In this document: positions 1 through 5,057 of the stretch, in pieces
How positions within the stretch are numbered: the stretch's first letter is position 1
Layout: every line of letters begins with the position of its first letter
Origin: Nocardioides sp.
GTDB taxonomy: Bacteria; Actinomycetota; Actinomycetes; Propionibacteriales; Nocardioidaceae
Assembly (NCBI GenBank): GCA_025965295.1
Contig: JAOPXF010000002.1
Span: forward strand, 1-5,057
Length of the DNA stretch: 5,057 nt
Reading direction: 5' to 3'
Notes under the pieces: generated by a model
Database searches by the model: none
The model's input: the letters and a program-made list of their open reading frames with translations, nothing else
Told to the model about the DNA's origin: nothing
Translations under genes and position numbers: made by a program

Positions 1-359
1 TTGAGCCCCTGCTCGGCGGCCAGCTTGAACGCCTCGCGCAGGCGGCCGTCGCGCTCGGCGCCCTCGGCGACGTAGACGCCGGTGATCGGGATGCCGGCGC
101 GCAGTGCCTCGACGACGGAGTTGCGGCCCGCGACCCACTCGGCGTCGGTGCTGCCCGTCGTACGACGCTTGGGGCGCGCTGCGGCGGACTTGTCGACCTT
201 GTTGGCCGCCTTGTAGACCTTGTGGTTGGGGCGGTCCTTGGCCTTGGGCGTCGGGCCGCGACCCTCGAGCCCGCGCCGGACCCGGCCGCCGGAGCCGACG
301 GTCGGGTTGCCCTTGCCGCTCTTCTTGATCGCGCCCTTGCGCTGCGAATACCCTGCCAT
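1..359 (-). CDS. rlmB: 23S rRNA (guanosine-2'-O)-methyltransferase, RlmB/TrmH (SpoU) family, N-terminal part
   Basis: This is the 5' part of a gene that leaves the window at its left edge; 119 complete codons are visible. The family transfers a methyl group from S-adenosylmethionine to a ribose 2'-OH of 23S rRNA (G2251 in E. coli). The protein begins MAGYSQRKGAIKKSGKGNPT, and residues 1-72 form a basic Lys/Arg/Gly-rich tail typical of actinobacterial RlmB. From about residue 74 (EWVAGRNSVVEALRAG) it matches the SpoU substrate-binding domain, which resembles ribosomal protein L30e. The catalytic SPOUT knot would lie outside the window and cannot be checked. The ATG at 359-357 overlaps the cysS stop codon in a TGATG junction, so translation is probably coupled and the two genes are co-transcribed. 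The exact methylated nucleotide is inferred from the family; a related SpoU enzyme, including a thiostrepton-resistance-type methylase, is possible but less likely. Confidence 0.85.
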   Translation of the reverse strand, partial: MAGYSQRKGAIKKSGKGNPTVGSGGRVRRGLEGRGPTPKAKDRPNHKVYKAANKVDKSAAARPKRRTTGSTDAEWVAGRNSVVEALRAGIPITGVYVAEGAERDGRLREAFKLAAEQGL

Positions 360-1774
360 CAGTCGTTGCCTGCTTCCAGTGACCACTTCGGGCCGGTGGG
401 GGTGTCCTCGATCTCGATGCCGGCGGCCTTGATCCGGTCCCGGATCGCGTCGGCGGCGGCGAAGTCCTTGTTCGCCCGCGCCTCGGCGCGCTGGTCGAGA
501 AGGCCGCGGACAAGGGCGTCCACGGCGGTGGTGAGCTTGGTGTCGGCGGCGCCGGCCGCGTCGCGCGACCAGGCCTCGTCGTACGGGCTCAGGCCGAGCA
601 CGTCGAGCATCGCCAGCACGGAGCCCGCCCGGGCTCCGGCGCCGGCCGCGTCGCCGGCCGCGAGCAGCCGGTTGCCGTCGCGCACGGCGTCATGGAGGAC
701 GGCGACCGCCGCCGACGTGCCGAGGTCGTCGTCCATCGCGTCCGCGAAGGCCTGCGGGACGTTGCCCGGGGCGGCCTCGCCGACCCGCTCCAGGAAGCTC
801 TCGATCCGGCGGAAGCCGACCGAGGCCTCCTCCAGCGCCTCGAAGCTGAACTCGACGTGGCTGCGGTAGTGCGCGGCGACCAGGTAGTAGCGCAGCTCGA
901 TGCCGCGGAAGCGCTCGAGCACGTTGGGGATGAGCATGCTGTTGCCCAGCGACTTGCTCATCTTCTCGCCGGCGGTGGTGATCCAGGCGTTGTGCATCCA
1001 GTACGACGCGAACGGGTGCCCGGCCGCACGGGACTGGGCCTGCTCGTTCTCGTGGTGGGGGAAGCGCAGGTCGACGCCGCCACCGTGGATGTCGAAGGCG
1101 TGGCCGAGGTACTTGTCGGCCATCGCGGAGCACTCGATGTGCCAGCCGGGCCGGCCGGGCCCCCACGGGGAGGGCCAGGCGGCGGTCTCGGGCTCGGTGG
1201 CCTTCTTCCAGCCCTTCCAGAGCGCGAAGTCGCGCGGGTCGCGCTTGCCACGAGGATCGGCGTCCTCGGCCGCCTCCATGTCGTCGATCTTCTGGTGGGT
1301 GAGCTCGCCGTACGACGGCCAGGAGCGCACGTCGAAGTAGACGTCGCCCGAGCCGTCCTCGGCCGCGTAGGCATGCCCGCGGGCGATCAGCATCGAGATC
1401 AGCTCGACCATCTCGGGGATGTGGCCCGTGGCGGCCGGTTCGTACGTCGGGGGGAGCACGTTGATGGAGGCCAGCGCCTCGTCGAGCTTGCGGTGCATGA
1501 CGTAGGCGAGGTTCCACCAGGGGCGGCCCTGCTCGGCGGCCTTGGCGAGGATCTTGTCGTCGATGTCGGTGACGTTGCGGATGAACGTGACGTCGTAGCC
1601 GGTGGCCCCCAGCCAGCGCCGCAGGACGTCGAAGTTGACCGCCGACCGCACGTGCCCGACGTGCGGCTCCGACTGGACCGTCAGGCCGCAGACGTAGACG
1701 CCCGCCTTCCCCTCCTCGAGGGGAACGAAGTCACGGACCTCGCGGGTCGCGGTGTCGTAGAGCCTGAAGGTCAC
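359..1774 (-). CDS. cysS: Cysteinyl-tRNA synthetase
   Basis: Class I aminoacyl-tRNA synthetase that charges tRNA-Cys with cysteine in the cytoplasm. The chosen product has 471 residues, close to the usual 460-470. The signature HIGH motif appears as PHVGH (37-41) and the KMSKS loop as KMSKS (271-275). The four zinc ligands that select cysteine are all visible: Cys29 in YVCGLTV, Cys215 in WHIECS, and His240 and Glu244 in FPHHENE. Their spacing matches E. coli CysRS (28/209/234/238). The C-terminus has the conserved helical segment EARANKDFAAADAIRD and ends EDTPTGPKW, as in the family. I chose GTG 1774 because homologues start with (M)TxRLYDTATREV and a -10 box sits 7 nt upstream. The frame stays open far upstream, but that is chance openness in GC-rich DNA. 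The gene overlaps rlmB by one base downstream and is divergent from the peptidase gene. Confidence 0.98.
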   Translation of the reverse strand: MTFRLYDTATREVRDFVPLEEGKAGVYVCGLTVQSEPHVGHVRSAVNFDVLRRWLGATGYDVTFIRNVTDIDDKILAKAAEQGRPWWNLAYVMHRKLDEALASINVLPPTYEPAATGHIPEMVELISMLIARGHAYAAEDGSGDVYFDVRSWPSYGELTHQKIDDMEAAEDADPRGKRDPRDFALWKGWKKATEPETAAWPSPWGPGRPGWHIECSAMADKYLGHAFDIHGGGVDLRFPHHENEQAQSRAAGHPFASYWMHNAWITTAGEKMSKSLGNSMLIPNVLERFRGIELRYYLVAAHYRSHVEFSFEALEEASVGFRRIESFLERVGEAAPGNVPQAFADAMDDDLGTSAAVAVLHDAVRDGNRLLAAGDAAGAGARAGSVLAMLDVLGLSPYDEAWSRDAAGAADTKLTTAVDALVRGLLDQRAEARANKDFAAADAIRDRIKAAGIEIEDTPTGPKWSLEAGND

Positions 1775-1802
1775 CCGCCCAAGTCTAGGGGCGTGGCGGG
1801 TG
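1772..1802. repeat. 8-bp perfect inverted repeat around the cysS -10 box (possible operator)
   Basis: CACCCGCC at 1772-1779 is the exact reverse complement of GGCGGGTG at 1795-1802, with a 15-bp spacer. The spacer contains the TAGACT -10 box, and the left arm includes the cysS start codon. The arm centres lie 23 bp apart, roughly two helical turns. It could bind a dimeric regulator, but an 8-bp match in DNA this GC-rich can also arise by chance. No regulator family is recognisable from the arms. Confidence 0.3.
1782..1787 (-). promoter_or_regulatory. Putative -10 box of a leaderless cysS promoter
   Basis: The minus strand reads TAGACT, matching the actinobacterial -10 consensus TANNNT. Exactly seven bases separate it from the GTG start of cysS, so the expected transcription start is the G of the start codon or a neighbouring base. 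No Shine-Dalgarno sequence fits in between. This is the classic arrangement for leaderless mRNAs in actinobacteria. No convincing -35 element is visible 16-18 bp further upstream, which is common for such promoters. Confidence 0.55.
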
Positions 1803-1829
1803 TCGGCCCGCATCGCCGAATCCTGTGGC

Positions 1830-1835
1830 AGGAGG
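1830..1835 (+). promoter_or_regulatory. Ribosome binding site of the C39-like peptidase gene
   Basis: AGGAGG, a strong Shine-Dalgarno match, ends seven bases before GTG 1843. It decides the start: the alternative in-frame GTG at 1825 lies upstream of this site and has no comparable sequence ahead of it. I could not identify a plus-strand -10 box with confidence in the short divergent region. Confidence 0.75.
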
Positions 1836-1842
1836 GACAGGA

Positions 1843-3135
1843 GTGACGTGTTCCGGGTATCGTTCACGGGTGCGACGGCTGCTGCGGGTCCTGCTGACGA
1901 CGCCCCTGGCCGTCTCCCTGTCCCTCCCCCTGGCCGGGCCCGCCGTGGCGGAACCCGCGGGCCCGGCTCCGGCGCGGGCCGCCGCCCGGCAGATCGCCTA
2001 CACCGAGTGGAGCGGGGCCGACCTCGCGGCCGGGTCCACGGCGGGCGTGCGCGTGGCCGACGGCCGGCTCCGGCTCGCGGACCCCCGGACCCAGCGCCGC
2101 TACGCGGGCACGACGTACGACGTCGGCCGATGGTCGTCACCCTGGACCGCGCCCGACTTCGGCCTGACCGAGCTCGTGGCCTCCTGGTCGGCGCAGACAC
2201 CCGCGAACAGCTGGGTCGAGGTCGAGGTCCGTGGCCGGTCCGGCACCGCGACGTCGAGCTGGGACACCCTCGGCCGCTGGGCCTCCGGCGACCGCTTCCT
2301 GCGCCGCACGAGCGCGACCGGCCAGGGCGACGACCTCGCCGACGTGAACGTCGACACCTGGGTCGCCCGCGACGCGGCCGGGCTGGACTCCTTCCAGCTC
2401 CGGGTCTCGCTGATGCGCAAGGCCGGCGCGACGACGAGGAGCCCGTCGGTCGGCACCGTCGGCGCGATGGCCTCGCGGCTGCCGGACGTGTCCTCGGTCG
2501 CCACCTCGAGGCCCGGCCCCGCGCGCGGGCTCGTGCTCGACGTGCCCCGCTACTCCCAGATGGTCCACGTCGGCGACTACCGGCAGTACGGCGGTGGCGG
2601 GGAGGCCTGGTGCTCCCCCACGTCGACGTCGATGGTGCTCGGCTACTACGACGCGCTGCCCCCGGCACCGTCGTACGACTGGGTCCCGCGCGGGCACGTC
2701 GACCCGTGGGTCGACCAGGCGGCGCGGTCGACCTACGACACGGCGTACGAGGGCACCGGGAACTGGCCCTTCAACACGGCGTACGCCGCCCCGCTGGCCG
2801 GGCACGCGTTCGTCACGCGGCTGCGCTCGCTGCGCGAGGCGGAGCGGTTCGTCGTGGCGGGGATCCCGGTGGTCGCGTCGATCTCGTTCGGTGCCGGGGA
2901 GCTCGACGGCGCCCCGATCTCGGCGTCCAACGGGCACCTGGTCGTGGTCGTGGGCTTCACCGACACCGGCGACGTGGTCGTCAACGACCCCGCGGCGCAG
3001 ACCCGGGCCGGGGTGCGGCGCACCTACGACCGCGGCCAGTTCGAGAACGCCTGGCTGCCCCGCTCGGGCGGCCTCGCCTACGTGATCCGCGACGACGCCC
3101 ACCCGCTGCCCGGCGGCGCCCACAGCAACTGGTAG
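1843..3135 (+). CDS. Secreted C39-like (papain-fold) cysteine peptidase with an N-terminal accessory domain
   Basis: The 430-residue product starts with a signal peptide: an Arg-rich n-region (RSRVRRLLR, residues 7-15), a hydrophobic core and a likely cleavage after AVA (34-36). It is therefore exported; the twin arginine is only loosely Tat-like. Residues about 50-214 form a Trp-rich, probably beta-sandwich region of unknown role that I recall from other actinobacterial C39-family proteins. Residues about 230-425 match the peptidase C39-like domain (Pfam C39_2 type). Visible features are YSQM (237-240), the nucleophile in GGGGEAWCSPTSTSM (Cys257), and SNGHLVVVVGF with catalytic His365 followed by NDP (381-383), where Asp382 or Asn381 could complete the triad. 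Cys257 is the only cysteine left after signal cleavage. There is no ABC transporter fusion, so it is not a bacteriocin-exporter C39 peptidase. The substrate is unknown. It is convergent with the SDR gene and shares no operon with any neighbour. Confidence 0.85.
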   Translation: MTCSGYRSRVRRLLRVLLTTPLAVSLSLPLAGPAVAEPAGPAPARAAARQIAYTEWSGADLAAGSTAGVRVADGRLRLADPRTQRRYAGTTYDVGRWSSPWTAPDFGLTELVASWSAQTPANSWVEVEVRGRSGTATSSWDTLGRWASGDRFLRRTSATGQGDDLADVNVDTWVARDAAGLDSFQLRVSLMRKAGATTRSPSVGTVGAMASRLPDVSSVATSRPGPARGLVLDVPRYSQMVHVGDYRQYGGGGEAWCSPTSTSMVLGYYDALPPAPSYDWVPRGHVDPWVDQAARSTYDTAYEGTGNWPFNTAYAAPLAGHAFVTRLRSLREAERFVVAGIPVVASISFGAGELDGAPISASNGHLVVVVGFTDTGDVVVNDPAAQTRAGVRRTYDRGQFENAWLPRSGGLAYVIRDDAHPLPGGAHSNW

Positions 3136-3161
3136 TGGTCACCGCCCTGCGCACCTCACCG

Positions 3162-3214
3162 GGTTTCGACGCGCTCGCGCGACCTCGTTCCTCGGTCGCG
3201 TCGCTTGCTCAACC
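3162..3214. repeat. Imperfect palindromic extragenic repeat with an internal hairpin
   Basis: The element starts with GGTTTCGACGCG and ends with GCTTGCTCAACC, so its tips GGTT and AACC are complementary. Inside, CGCGACC (3178-3184) pairs with GGTCGCG (3194-3200) across the 9-nt loop TCGTTCCTC. An alternative pairing joins CGACGCG (3167-3173) with CGCGTCG (3197-3203). The style, GGTTTCGAC on one side and GCTCAACC on the other, resembles short repeats common between genes in Nocardioides and related genomes; that comparison is from memory. Confidence 0.55.
3178..3200. terminator. Hairpin 1, candidate bidirectional terminator
   Basis: A 7-bp perfect GC-rich stem with a 9-nt loop lies 43 bases after the peptidase stop codon. 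No U-tract follows on either strand, which is usual for actinobacterial terminators. It could instead mainly protect the 3' end of the mRNA. Confidence 0.45.
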
Positions 3215-3227
3215 TGGCCGAGCCCAC

Positions 3228-3254
3228 GCGGCGCGATCGTTCCTCACGCGCCGC
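3228..3254. terminator. Hairpin 2, candidate bidirectional terminator
   Basis: GCGGCGCG (3228-3235) pairs perfectly with CGCGCCGC (3247-3254), giving an 8-bp stem and an 11-nt loop. The loop contains the same TCGTTCCTC as hairpin 1. It lies 8 bases beyond the stop codon of the minus-strand SDR gene, a good position for terminating the molybdoenzyme-SDR transcript. There is no U-tract. Confidence 0.5.
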
Positions 3255-3262
3255 TGCTCGTC

Positions 3263-4036
3263 TCAGACGCTCCAGCCGCCGTCGACGTCGAGCTTCTGCC
3301 CGGAGATGAACCCGGCCCGGTCGGAGGCGAGGAAGCAGACCGCCTCGGCGATGTCGGTGGCGGTGCCGAAGCGGCGCAGCGGGATGTTACGGCGGGTGAC
3401 CGCGAGCGCCTCCTCGCTGAGGTCGCCGGAGGAGACCAGCCGGGCCGCCATCCCGTCGGTGAGCATGCCGGGCCCGACGGCGTTGACCCGGACGCCGAAA
3501 CGGCCCTCCTCGGCCGCGAGCCCGCGGACCAGCGCCTCGACGGCCGCCTTCGGTGCCGACGACAGCCCGTCTCGGACCGGGTAGCGCGCGGTCGCGGCGG
3601 TCGTCACTGCCACCACCGAGCCCTGGGCGTGCCGCAGGTGCGGCAGCGCGGGCTGGACGACGGTGAAGAAGCCGCCGGCGTCGGCGGCGAGCTGGGCGGC
3701 CATCGTCGAGGGCGCGACCGAGGACAGGTGCGTCATCGGCACGTGCGGCCCGGCCGCGTAGACCAGCGTGTGCAGGCCGCCGTACTCCCCCGCGACCTCG
3801 GCGACCACGTCGGCGGCGGCCTCGTCCGCGCTCAGGTCGAGAGCGTGCGCCGAGGCCCGGACGCCCCACTCGCGGGCAGCGGCCGCGGCGGCGGCACCGG
3901 CCTTCGCGTCCGAGCGGTAGGTGAGCGCCACGTGCGAGCCGCGGCTGGCGAGCAGCCGGACGATCGCGTGCCCGAGGCCCCCGCTCCCGCCGACGACGAG
4001 CGCGGCGCCGGTCCGGCCGGCGAAGTCCTGGGTCAC
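3263..4036 (-). CDS. Short-chain dehydrogenase/reductase (SDR) family protein with an altered catalytic tetrad
   Basis: The 257-residue product has the length and order of a classical SDR. Residues 13-38 form the first Rossmann unit with a glycine motif VGGSGGLG (15-22). TYRSD (39-43) follows beta-2, and its Arg41 suggests NADP(H) preference. LDL (66-68), VYAAG (92-96, in place of NNAG), VNAVGPG (184-190) and the C-terminal FISGQKLDVDGGW are all family landmarks. The active site is odd: where YxxxK is expected the protein has SSAPK, so Tyr becomes Ser159 while Lys163 is kept. The usual Ser aligns with Thr146 and the usual Asn with Asp119. Ordinary Tyr-dependent catalysis is therefore doubtful, and the substrate is unknown. 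GTG 4036 begins 7 nt after the stop codon of the molybdoenzyme gene, so both are probably one operon. A Shine-Dalgarno match is weak (GAAGG, 12 nt upstream), which suggests translational coupling. The gene is intact. Confidence 0.9.
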   Translation of the reverse strand: MTQDFAGRTGAALVVGGSGGLGHAIVRLLASRGSHVALTYRSDAKAGAAAAAAAREWGVRASAHALDLSADEAAADVVAEVAGEYGGLHTLVYAAGPHVPMTHLSSVAPSTMAAQLAADAGGFFTVVQPALPHLRHAQGSVVAVTTAATARYPVRDGLSSAPKAAVEALVRGLAAEEGRFGVRVNAVGPGMLTDGMAARLVSSGDLSEEALAVTRRNIPLRRFGTATDIAEAVCFLASDRAGFISGQKLDVDGGWSV

Positions 4037-4043
4037 CCGCCCA

Positions 4044-5057
4044 TCATGCCTTCGCGGTGAACGCGATCGTGTGCCACCCCGTCGCGCCGTCCGGCAGCAC
4101 GTCGCGCTCGACGCCGGTCTGCACGAGGCCGTCCTTGTCGGTGGCCCGCACCCGCATCGTGTGCTCGCCCGGGTCGAGGTCCACGGAGGCCGCCCACTGC
4201 ACCCACGCGTCGTCCGTGCCCGGGTGGGAGATCTCGGCGGGCTGCCAGTCGCCGCCGTCGAGGGCGTACTCGACGGCCCGGATGCCGGTGTGCTGCGCCC
4301 AAGCCACGCCACCGACCCGGCCCCGTCCGGCCGCGACCTCGGCGTCCGAGCGGGGTACGTCGATGCGCGAGGACATCTTGACCGGGCCCAGCTCTCCCCA
4401 GCCGCGCTCGGTCCAGAAGGCCGAGATCTTGTCGAAGCGGGTGACCTCCAGGTCGACGACCCACTTGCAGGCCGACACATAGCCGTAGAGGCCGGGCACG
4501 ACCGTGCGCACCGGGAAGCCGTGGTCGATCGGCAGCGGCTTGCCGTTCATCGCGACCGCGAGGATCGCGTCGCGGGAGTCGGTGAGGGCGCTCAGCGGGG
4601 TGCCGCAGGTCCAGCCGTCGTCGCTGGTCTGGAGGACGGCGTCGGCGCCGGGCTGCACGCCGGCCTCGGCGAGCAGGTCGGCGACGCGTACGCCGCTCCA
4701 CCAGGCGTTGCCGATCAGGTCGCCGCCGACCGGGTTCGAGACGCAGTTGAGCGTGATCCAGTCCTCGGTGAACTCCCGGGCGACGAGCTCGTCGTAGGAG
4801 ATCACCAGCTCGCGGTCGACCAGACCGTGGATGCGCAGCTCCCAGTCGGAGGGCTCGATCGTCGGCGCCACGATCGTGGTGTCGATCCGGTAGAAGTCGC
4901 CGGCCGGGGTCATCCACGGCGACAGCCCGTCGAGGTCGATCGCCGCGGCGGCCGGAACCTGGGGCTCGGTCACCCCGGCCAGCCGCAGCAGGCGGCGCGC
5001 CTGCTCGACCCGGCGCCGCCCGCGGCCCACCACGCGCCCCGCGACGCCCAGGGTCAC
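4044..5057 (-). CDS. Molybdopterin-dependent oxidoreductase of the sulfite oxidase fold, C-terminal 337 residues
   Basis: The frame is open to the right edge, and 337 residues are visible. Residues about 45-215 match the oxidoreductase molybdopterin-binding domain. The motif TLNCVSNPVGG (102-112) carries Cys105, the expected molybdenum ligand, and GLYGYVSACKWV (189-200) is the conserved cofactor-binding stretch near its end. Residues about 225-337 match the Mo-co dimerisation domain, with VAWAQHTGIRAVEYALDGG and the closing PDGATGWHTI. The first visible codon is GTG, but I treat the gene as partial. Actinobacterial homologues, as I recall them, carry several N-terminal membrane helices before a basic linker like the GRGRRRVEQARRLLRL seen at 11-26. 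The catalytic domain would then face outside the membrane. The FYRIDT segment (55-60) lacks the RNH of true sulfite oxidases, so the substrate is unknown. The SDR gene follows after 7 nt. Confidence 0.9.
   Translation of the reverse strand: MTLGVAGRVVGRGRRRVEQARRLLRLAGVTEPQVPAAAAIDLDGLSPWMTPAGDFYRIDTTIVAPTIEPSDWELRIHGLVDRELVISYDELVAREFTEDWITLNCVSNPVGGDLIGNAWWSGVRVADLLAEAGVQPGADAVLQTSDDGWTCGTPLSALTDSRDAILAVAMNGKPLPIDHGFPVRTVVPGLYGYVSACKWVVDLEVTRFDKISAFWTERGWGELGPVKMSSRIDVPRSDAEVAAGRGRVGGVAWAQHTGIRAVEYALDGGDWQPAEISHPGTDDAWVQWAASVDLDPGEHTMRVRATDKDGLVQTGVERDVLPDGATGWHTIAFTAKA

Larger units (their letters stand above)
3136..3262. other. Convergent intergenic region with paired hairpins
   Basis: This 127-bp gap lies between the 3' ends of the peptidase and SDR genes. 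It has no credible gene. Its content is a partly palindromic repeat (3162-3214) followed by a second hairpin (3228-3254); the remaining bases show nothing recognisable. Because both flanking genes end here, its likely role is to stop transcription from both sides. Confidence 0.7.

Noticed and set aside
1825..1842. GTG 1825 as start of the peptidase gene
   Set aside because: The strong AGGAGG at 1830-1835 lies downstream of it and at ideal spacing from GTG 1843.
1775..1842. T-box or other riboswitch upstream of cysS
   Set aside because: The gap is only 68 bp, the predicted transcript has no leader and no T-box sequence is visible.
692..1846. 384-codon plus-strand open frame antisense to cysS
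   Set aside because: The cysS frame shows every expected motif; this frame has shadow composition and no recognisable domain.
1775..2668. Upstream extension of cysS by nearly 300 codons, or by 13 codons to the ATG at 1813
   Set aside because: The extension is antisense to the peptidase gene and low in complexity. The -10 box and the family's normal N-terminus place the start at 1774.
2137..3123. 328-codon minus-strand open frame antisense to the peptidase gene
   Set aside because: Composition is dominated by Arg, Gly, Val and Ala, with no family signature, no ribosome binding site and a clear gene on the other strand.
3136..3262. CRISPR array or tRNA in the convergent gap
   Set aside because: There are only two hairpin units with diverged stems and no regular repeat-spacer pattern, and nothing folds as a cloverleaf or carries tRNA consensus sequences.
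1800..3584. Long plus-strand open frame of 594 codons across the peptidase gene and into the SDR region
   Set aside because: It is in another frame of the peptidase gene, has Arg/Pro/Gly-rich low-complexity composition, matches no family and runs antisense into the SDR gene. It is an artefact of GC-rich codon bias.
4033..4917. 294-codon minus-strand open frame overlapping the molybdoenzyme
   Set aside because: It is a different frame of the same strand with Arg/Gly-rich shadow composition; the molybdoenzyme frame has the full set of family motifs.

Overview
The window is high-GC DNA, roughly 70% or more by eye, with GTG start codons on at least three of its genes and strong codon bias. The protein families and the cysS-rlmB order point to an actinobacterium. 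The RlmB N-terminus, the cysteinyl-tRNA synthetase and the intergenic hairpin style recall Nocardioides or a relative, but that genus call is from memory of the families, not from a search.

Layout from left to right. On the minus strand, positions 1-1774 hold a translation and rRNA-modification operon: cysS (1774 to 359), overlapping by one base the start of an rlmB-type 23S rRNA 2'-O-methyltransferase that runs off the left edge. A 68-bp divergent region (1775-1842) separates cysS from a plus-strand gene (1843-3135) for a secreted two-domain C39-like cysteine peptidase. This region holds a likely leaderless cysS promoter, an inverted repeat around its -10 box and the peptidase ribosome binding site. 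A 127-bp convergent intergenic region (3136-3262) contains two hairpins with the same 9-nt loop sequence, probably a bidirectional terminator made from an extragenic repeat. The right third (3263-5057) is a second minus-strand operon. Its upstream gene is a sulfite-oxidase-fold molybdopterin oxidoreductase, whose N-terminus lies beyond the right edge. Seven bases downstream of it starts a short-chain dehydrogenase/reductase (SDR) homologue.

The left operon is housekeeping. The peptidase acts outside the cytoplasm and has no visible functional link to its neighbours. The molybdoenzyme and SDR are probably co-expressed and may work together, but the sequence does not show a shared substrate. 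The most unusual observation is that the SDR keeps its nucleotide-binding fold and catalytic lysine but has lost the tyrosine, serine and asparagine of the usual catalytic tetrad. I found no RNA genes, CRISPR arrays, insertion sequences or clear phage genes, and no sign of a large undescribed system.
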